NCBI RefSeq assembly: GCF_001659605.2
Contig: NC_035162.2
Location: 5,041,248 to 5,105,247 of the forward strand
Reading direction: 5' to 3'
Length of the DNA stretch: 64,000 nt
DNA from: Manihot esculenta
Lineage: Eukaryota > Streptophyta > Magnoliopsida > Malpighiales > Euphorbiaceae
A program made the position numbers and the translations under genes. Below are positions 59,850 to 64,000 of this stretch, piece after piece. The notes beneath the pieces were generated by a model. That model made no database searches. It was given only the letters and a program-made list of their open reading frames with translations, and was not told the origin of the DNA. How positions within the stretch are numbered: the stretch's first letter is position 1; every line of letters begins with the position of its first letter.

Positions 59850-60240
59850 CATATTATGTTATGTAGACTAATTTAAATATGATCAAAATTAATTAAAAAT
59901 TTATTATAATTATAATAAATTTAAAATTTAAGTATTTTTTATTAAAAAATTAAACTATAAATATAAAAATTTATAAATTGAGATTTTTTTTAACTAATAT
60001 AAATGTGAAAGTCCGTTGATGTTACATATATAAATTTTAAAAATTATTCATAATATTGATTACATCTACCAATATAAATAATTCTTAAATTTTTGTTATT
60101 TTTATTTTCTCTCAAATAACTAATTAATTTTCTTTGATATAATTAATATTAATAAATTTTAAAATATGTCCAGAGTAATACTCATTTATTTTTAATTTTT
60201 TTAAAAAATTACAGATATAAAATTTTAAAGATTATTAGTA
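59850..60240 (-). repeat. Right arm of the large inverted repeat
   Basis: Reverse-complement partner of 57550-58300. At 59910-59918 it holds a single TTATAATAA (reverse complement of the MULE target TTATTATAA), i.e. the uninterrupted pre-insertion site. Confidence 0.75.
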
Positions 60241-60245
60241 ATATT

Positions 60246-60840
60246 GGTCAGTCAGTTCTATTTCTCTAATAAAAAAGAAAGAAGAAAGAAGAAAGAGGAA
60301 GGAAGCATTCTTAAAAATGGAATAAATTGGTCATTTTCCACTTCCTACAATGGCATATGAAGTTGACAGACAAAGGCTTTTAGTTCACTAAATGTACTGG
60401 GCTCATAGCAAATCTACAGTGGGGCAAACCCAATTCAAAATAGGGTTTAAGATTGGTATCTGTCACATGTGGCAGCATTCCAATGGGCCACCAAAGATAA
60501 GGCATCAAAAACTAGATTTTATGATTTAAACATATTAGTCTTTTCTTTCTTACAACCTTGAAATTATGGAGATTACATTATTATCATCATGTTCCTATAA
60601 TCCAATCAACACGTAAAGAGATATCTGCTAATAGTACCAGTTAGATTTCATATTGTTGGTATGTCTACTGTGAATCTACCTCTCATGGCGTTTCTGTTCT
60701 CGTTCTCTGTTTTGCTCTGTTCTTCTGAAAGCAAGAAACGAATGAACTTTGATTTTGGGTTTGCTGTTATAGGGTTTTATTTTCTGTGTCTTGTCTGAAA
60801 TTCTGCTGCAATTTCCGATTGAATTTTTTTCCCTTTACTT
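60246..60840. other. Promoter and leader region of the rhomboid gene
   Basis: Spacer, then a CT-rich leader from about 60670. A 5' UTR intron is likely, ending at TTTACTTTCAG (60845) just before the ATG at 60851; its donor is not clear. Confidence 0.45.
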
Positions 60841-60850
60841 TCAGGTTTAG

Positions 60851-62998
60851 ATGGCTGTAGTTCCAGTTTTCTGCAAAATTCCTTACAAAGAACAAGCGAT
60901 CCCACCCCCTCAAAATTCAGCAAGACAGCATGAGAGAGGTCTCACGTGCTTATGTTATGCCTTTCCACTTTCTTGTAGTGCACGCAAGCGGTGGCAAGTC
61001 CTCTGTCTGTATCCTAGTGCTGATATTTCCATGAAAACGAAGACAAGAGGAGAAGGAGCAATTCTCATTCAAGGTGCTCTGCATTTCCACAACACCATTG
61101 AAGGATTGGCCCTGCATAAAGTCTGGAATTTAAAAGGAGAAGATTACGTGGCATCACATTTATCAAAGACTAGTACTAATCAGAAGCAACTGAGATTACT
61201 AGATTCTTATTTTGGAAAATTACAAGGCAATGCAACTCAGCAATCTTCAAGTTCTCCTGAGAAGACAATGGGGTTACTGGATAAAAGCAGACAAATCAAT
61301 ACAAAGGAGGAATTGAAAACTCTAGATTCCTATCTTGGCAAACTTAATAAAGGTTAGACATAATTTCTTAATACTTCCGTTTAATATTTATTGATAAAAG
61401 GTTGGGCATAACCTCTGAAAATAATTGATTTTTTTTTTTTGTGTGTGTGTGTGTGCGCCTTCAGATGCAATCTCCAGAAAAGATGTTTCATCTACTTTTG
61501 ATGGCCAAACTATTGAAGAAAATCCAGCAGAAAATCATGAAAATTATGTAAGAGGTGATGAGGAGAAGCCAAAAAGTTTCATTAAGTTGAGCCAAAGGGA
61601 TGTAAATAGTGATTCTGGGAGATCTCAAGTCCTGCATCAAAATGATGAAACCTCGGATTTGTATTTAATGTAAGTAAATTCATGTCTTTTATTATTGATA
61701 CAGAATAGAATGTGGCTAATAACATCTCTAACTCTATTTGTTGTGAATTTTGCATGCAGAAGCATTTTGGCTTCTATAAACATTGCAGTTGTTTTGTTTG
61801 AAATAGCCAGTCCAGTTAGAAATTCTGAGTTTGAGCTCTTTTCTATCCCATTAATCTATGGAGCAAAGATAAATGATTTGATCCTGGTTGGAGAATGGTG
61901 GAGGCTATTGACACCAATGTTTCTGGTACAAGATTGACAACTGGGTTCGTGTTCCCATTCTGTTACTGTTTTTCCATCTCTCTTGATTAACAAATGAAAC
62001 TTGCATTAGAACACATATTTTATGCAAAAAATTTGTAAGAAATGAAGTAAAATTCTCTTAATCATCCAAGCAACAGTTTACGATTAGCGATTGGGGCTCG
62101 AAGTCGAGACCAAGCGATTGTTTATTTTTGCCAAATTTAATGTGATTTGGCTTTGAAATTTCTGTCACGTTATCTCTCACAAGTAAATGGGAAAATGCAG
62201 CACTCAGGGGTGTTTCATGTGGCTCTTGGATGTTGGTCACTTCTTACATTTGGACCACAAGTTTGCCGAGGTTATGGTTCATTTACGTTTTTCTTGATAT
62301 ACTTGCTCGGGGGAATTTCCGGCAACCTGACAAGCTTTCTTCATACACCACAGCCAACTGTTGGTGGAACAGTAAGCTGCATTGCCTCTCTCTCTCTTTC
62401 TTTTCATATTTCTTTAATACTGCATACATATGACAGACGTTGATTCTTCTACCTACAGCCTTTAAAGTTCTTTAATAGAGACCAATGATTTCATATATGT
62501 ATGCAGGGACCAATATTTTCTATAATTGGAGCTTGGCTCGTTTACCAAGTACAAAACAAAGGTGTAATTGATAAGGATGTTTCAGAGAGCATGTTCCAGA
62601 AGGCAATAATCACAACTGGTCTTAGCTTCATACTGAGCCATTTTGGTCCAATTGATGACTGGTATGCATTTAAATTTTATTATTTCAGTTGTCTTAATAA
62701 CTCAGAATACTCTCTTTTAATCCATTTAATATTTGTAATTGTTAAATTTTGTAGGACTCATTTAGGAGCAGCTTTAACTGGCATAGCGTATGGATTTTTG
62801 ATATGCCCAACACTGCAGCTGGACAATGCATCTTCGGGAAGTGGCCAAGATGAAGGCATTGCGCTTCTTAGAAGAAGTGCAAATCCTTGTAAATCACTTG
62901 TGTTATTCGCCGTCTTCATTCTTTGCTTAGGTTCTTTACTTTTCTTTATGGAACCTCCTCTAGACTCTGAGGTACCTGATGAGTTGTTGTGGTTTTGA
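60851..62998 (+). CDS. Rhomboid-like protein, chloroplastic (RBL9-like), Thr in place of catalytic Ser
   Basis: Plastid inner-membrane rhomboid-family protein. Exons 60851-61352, 61465-61669, 61760-61925, 62201-62371, 62507-62661 and 62755-62998 give 480 residues with consistent frame. A long soluble N-terminus (1 to ~230) includes a transit peptide and a twice-occurring L-D-S-Y-x-G-K-L motif. The membrane domain spans ~236-475: LISILASINIAVVLFEIA, GEWWRLLTPMFLHSGVFHVALG, FFLIYLLGGISGNLTS, GGTGPIFSIIGAW, DDWTHLGAALTGIAYG, and a last segment LFAVFILCLGSLLFF. In active rhomboids the fourth segment reads GASG; here it reads G-G-T-G, so Thr348 replaces the Ser, while His402 (WTHLG) is kept. The usual Asn of the second segment (H..HL..N) is also absent. 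It is probably a pseudoprotease or one with altered activity. An intron falls directly after the Thr codon. Confidence 0.93.
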
Positions 62999-63660
62999 AA
63001 ACATTGCAAATACCTTTGTGTGGGATGTGCCTATGGTGCTGTTTCAACTGGGAAACAAAGGACAGACATCTGTATTTATAGCAATAAATAATTTCTTTGT
63101 AGTGATCTATCAGTTCTGGAGCTGCCGGTGAATTTCATTTCCAACCACATATCTTCAACCTTGTGGACAGGCATAAACTGAATTTCATCAAGAATTCTGG
63201 AAGCATGTAATGATTAAATTCCCAACTAAAAGCAATTAAAATTTTCGTACTAAATTACTAATTATATTCATAAGCTGTCACATTCGGTTTATGGAGAATA
63301 GTTTTTTTTTTTTTTTAATTACGAGGAGAGGCTAATAAATTTCTCACTAATAAAAGGATTTTTTTAAAAAAAGAAAAAAAAAAAGGAAAAAAGATGGCCT
63401 GCGACGGATGGATTGGAAGACGATAAAACACCCAAACTATGGACATGACTCGGGTGAGCAACAAGCAAGAGAGAAGAGAGCCTTTACGTTAAAGACACTT
63501 GCCTTTCAAGAAACATACACCTGTAGGTCAAAATTCCTCACTCCTCACCAGGTACCCACACGTATCCTAGACCCTCTGTTCTTTTTTAACAGATCAATCT
63601 TTTCTCCGGAGGCCTCTACTGTCTTCTGAATGTGTACGTTGTCCAATTCTTGAGTCGAGA
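62999..63660. other. Rhomboid 3' UTR and spacer
   Basis: 3' flank with an AATAAATAA run near 63083 as a possible poly(A) signal, then short spacer and the leader of the next gene. The ORF at 63408-63629 is not supported. Confidence 0.45.
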
Positions 63661-63665
63661 TCATC

Positions 63666-64000
63666 ATGGCACCAGGGAGGGTTCAAAGAGACTTGATAGG
63701 TCCTCTTTTAGCAGCGAACTTCATCGTTTATCTTATAGTTCTTGGACTGGCTGGTTGGTCTCTCGACAAATACATCAATGGCGAACAGGATCACCCACGT
63801 AAGTTGCTCTTGCTCTCTCTCTGACAGTTTAAGTAACTGTCTTCTTGATGTTGGCTTAACTGTTTGATCTCCTTCGCAGATTTGGGTGGGAATCCATCGA
63901 CAAGCTTCATGTTGGTGTTTGCGTTGATAGGTAGTGTAATCGGTGCTACCTCAGTGATAGTTGGGATTATTCACTTTCGTGCTTGGAGAAGTGATAGTTT
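63666..64000 (+). CDS. AWPM-19-like plasma membrane protein, 5' part (runs off the window)
   Basis: Member of the AWPM-19 family of four-span plasma membrane proteins, first known from ABA-treated wheat and linked to ABA and stress responses. Exon 1 63666-63798 and exon 2 63880 to beyond 64000. The N-terminus MAPGRVQRDLIGPLLAANF leads into a first membrane segment (IVYLIVLGLAGWSLDKYIN), then a short loop and a second (SFMLVFALIGSVIGATSVIVG) followed by IIHFRAWRSDSL, the family signature of the second loop. The start is the first ATG after the leader. The C-terminal half is outside the window. Confidence 0.88.

Overview
The window is eukaryotic nuclear DNA from a flowering plant. Genes are split by short GT..AG introns, intergenic DNA is strongly AT-rich, and the window holds chloroplast-targeted enzymes, a TCP transcription factor, an RTFL/DVL peptide gene and plant-type retroelements. 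A eudicot is clear. A woody Malpighiales/Euphorbiaceae genome (cassava or rubber-tree type) is my guess from protein feel only, not from any search.

Genes, left to right: (1) the 3' part of eIF2B delta, + strand, 1-2723; (2) the RNA polymerase I/II/III shared subunit RPB8, + strand, 4225-5327; (3) an orphan promoter and 5' exons near 6.2-6.8 kb; (4) a CYC/TB1-class TCP gene, - strand, 18039-19234, with two upstream ORFs; (5) a 46-residue RTFL/DEVIL peptide gene, - strand, 37125-37265; (6) allene oxide cyclase of jasmonate synthesis, + strand, 42511-43524; (7) a nine-exon DUF2854 chloroplast membrane protein, - strand, 46760-51227; (8) a twelve-exon zinc-finger (4CXXC_R1) plus DDT protein of the CDCA7-like group, - strand, 52065-56870; (9) a chloroplast rhomboid-like protein whose catalytic Ser is replaced by Thr, + strand, 60851-62998; (10) the start of an AWPM-19-like membrane protein, + strand, 63666 to the window edge. 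These are ordinary neighbours, not an operon-like system.

The space between genes is a compact museum of mobile DNA. At 9294-16721 sits a very young LTR retrotransposon with two 2764-bp LTRs that look identical, a TTGTA target duplication, an initiator-Met primer site and only a zinc-knuckle remnant of coding capacity. Each LTR carries ten exact copies of the near-palindrome TTCGGCCGCCGAA in two clusters around a TATA box. At 32439-34096 is a Pack-MULE: 182-bp inverted ends, a 9-bp target duplication, a long TTC tract, and two captured gene fragments on opposite strands (PP2C phosphatase and a WHIM/DDT-like piece). Also present are a decayed Tat-type Ty3/gypsy element (28.5-31.1 kb), three copies of one tRNA-derived SINE family (41.3-45.7 kb), a small MULE at 57.9 kb inserted into one arm of a 2.7-kb inverted-repeat structure that also encloses an L1-type LINE remnant, and several MITE-like elements in introns.

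The most interesting items are the palindrome-studded LTR, the two-donor Pack-MULE, the nested MULE whose pre-insertion site survives in the opposite inverted arm, and the Ser-to-Thr rhomboid. I found no CRISPR array, rRNA or canonical tRNA gene.
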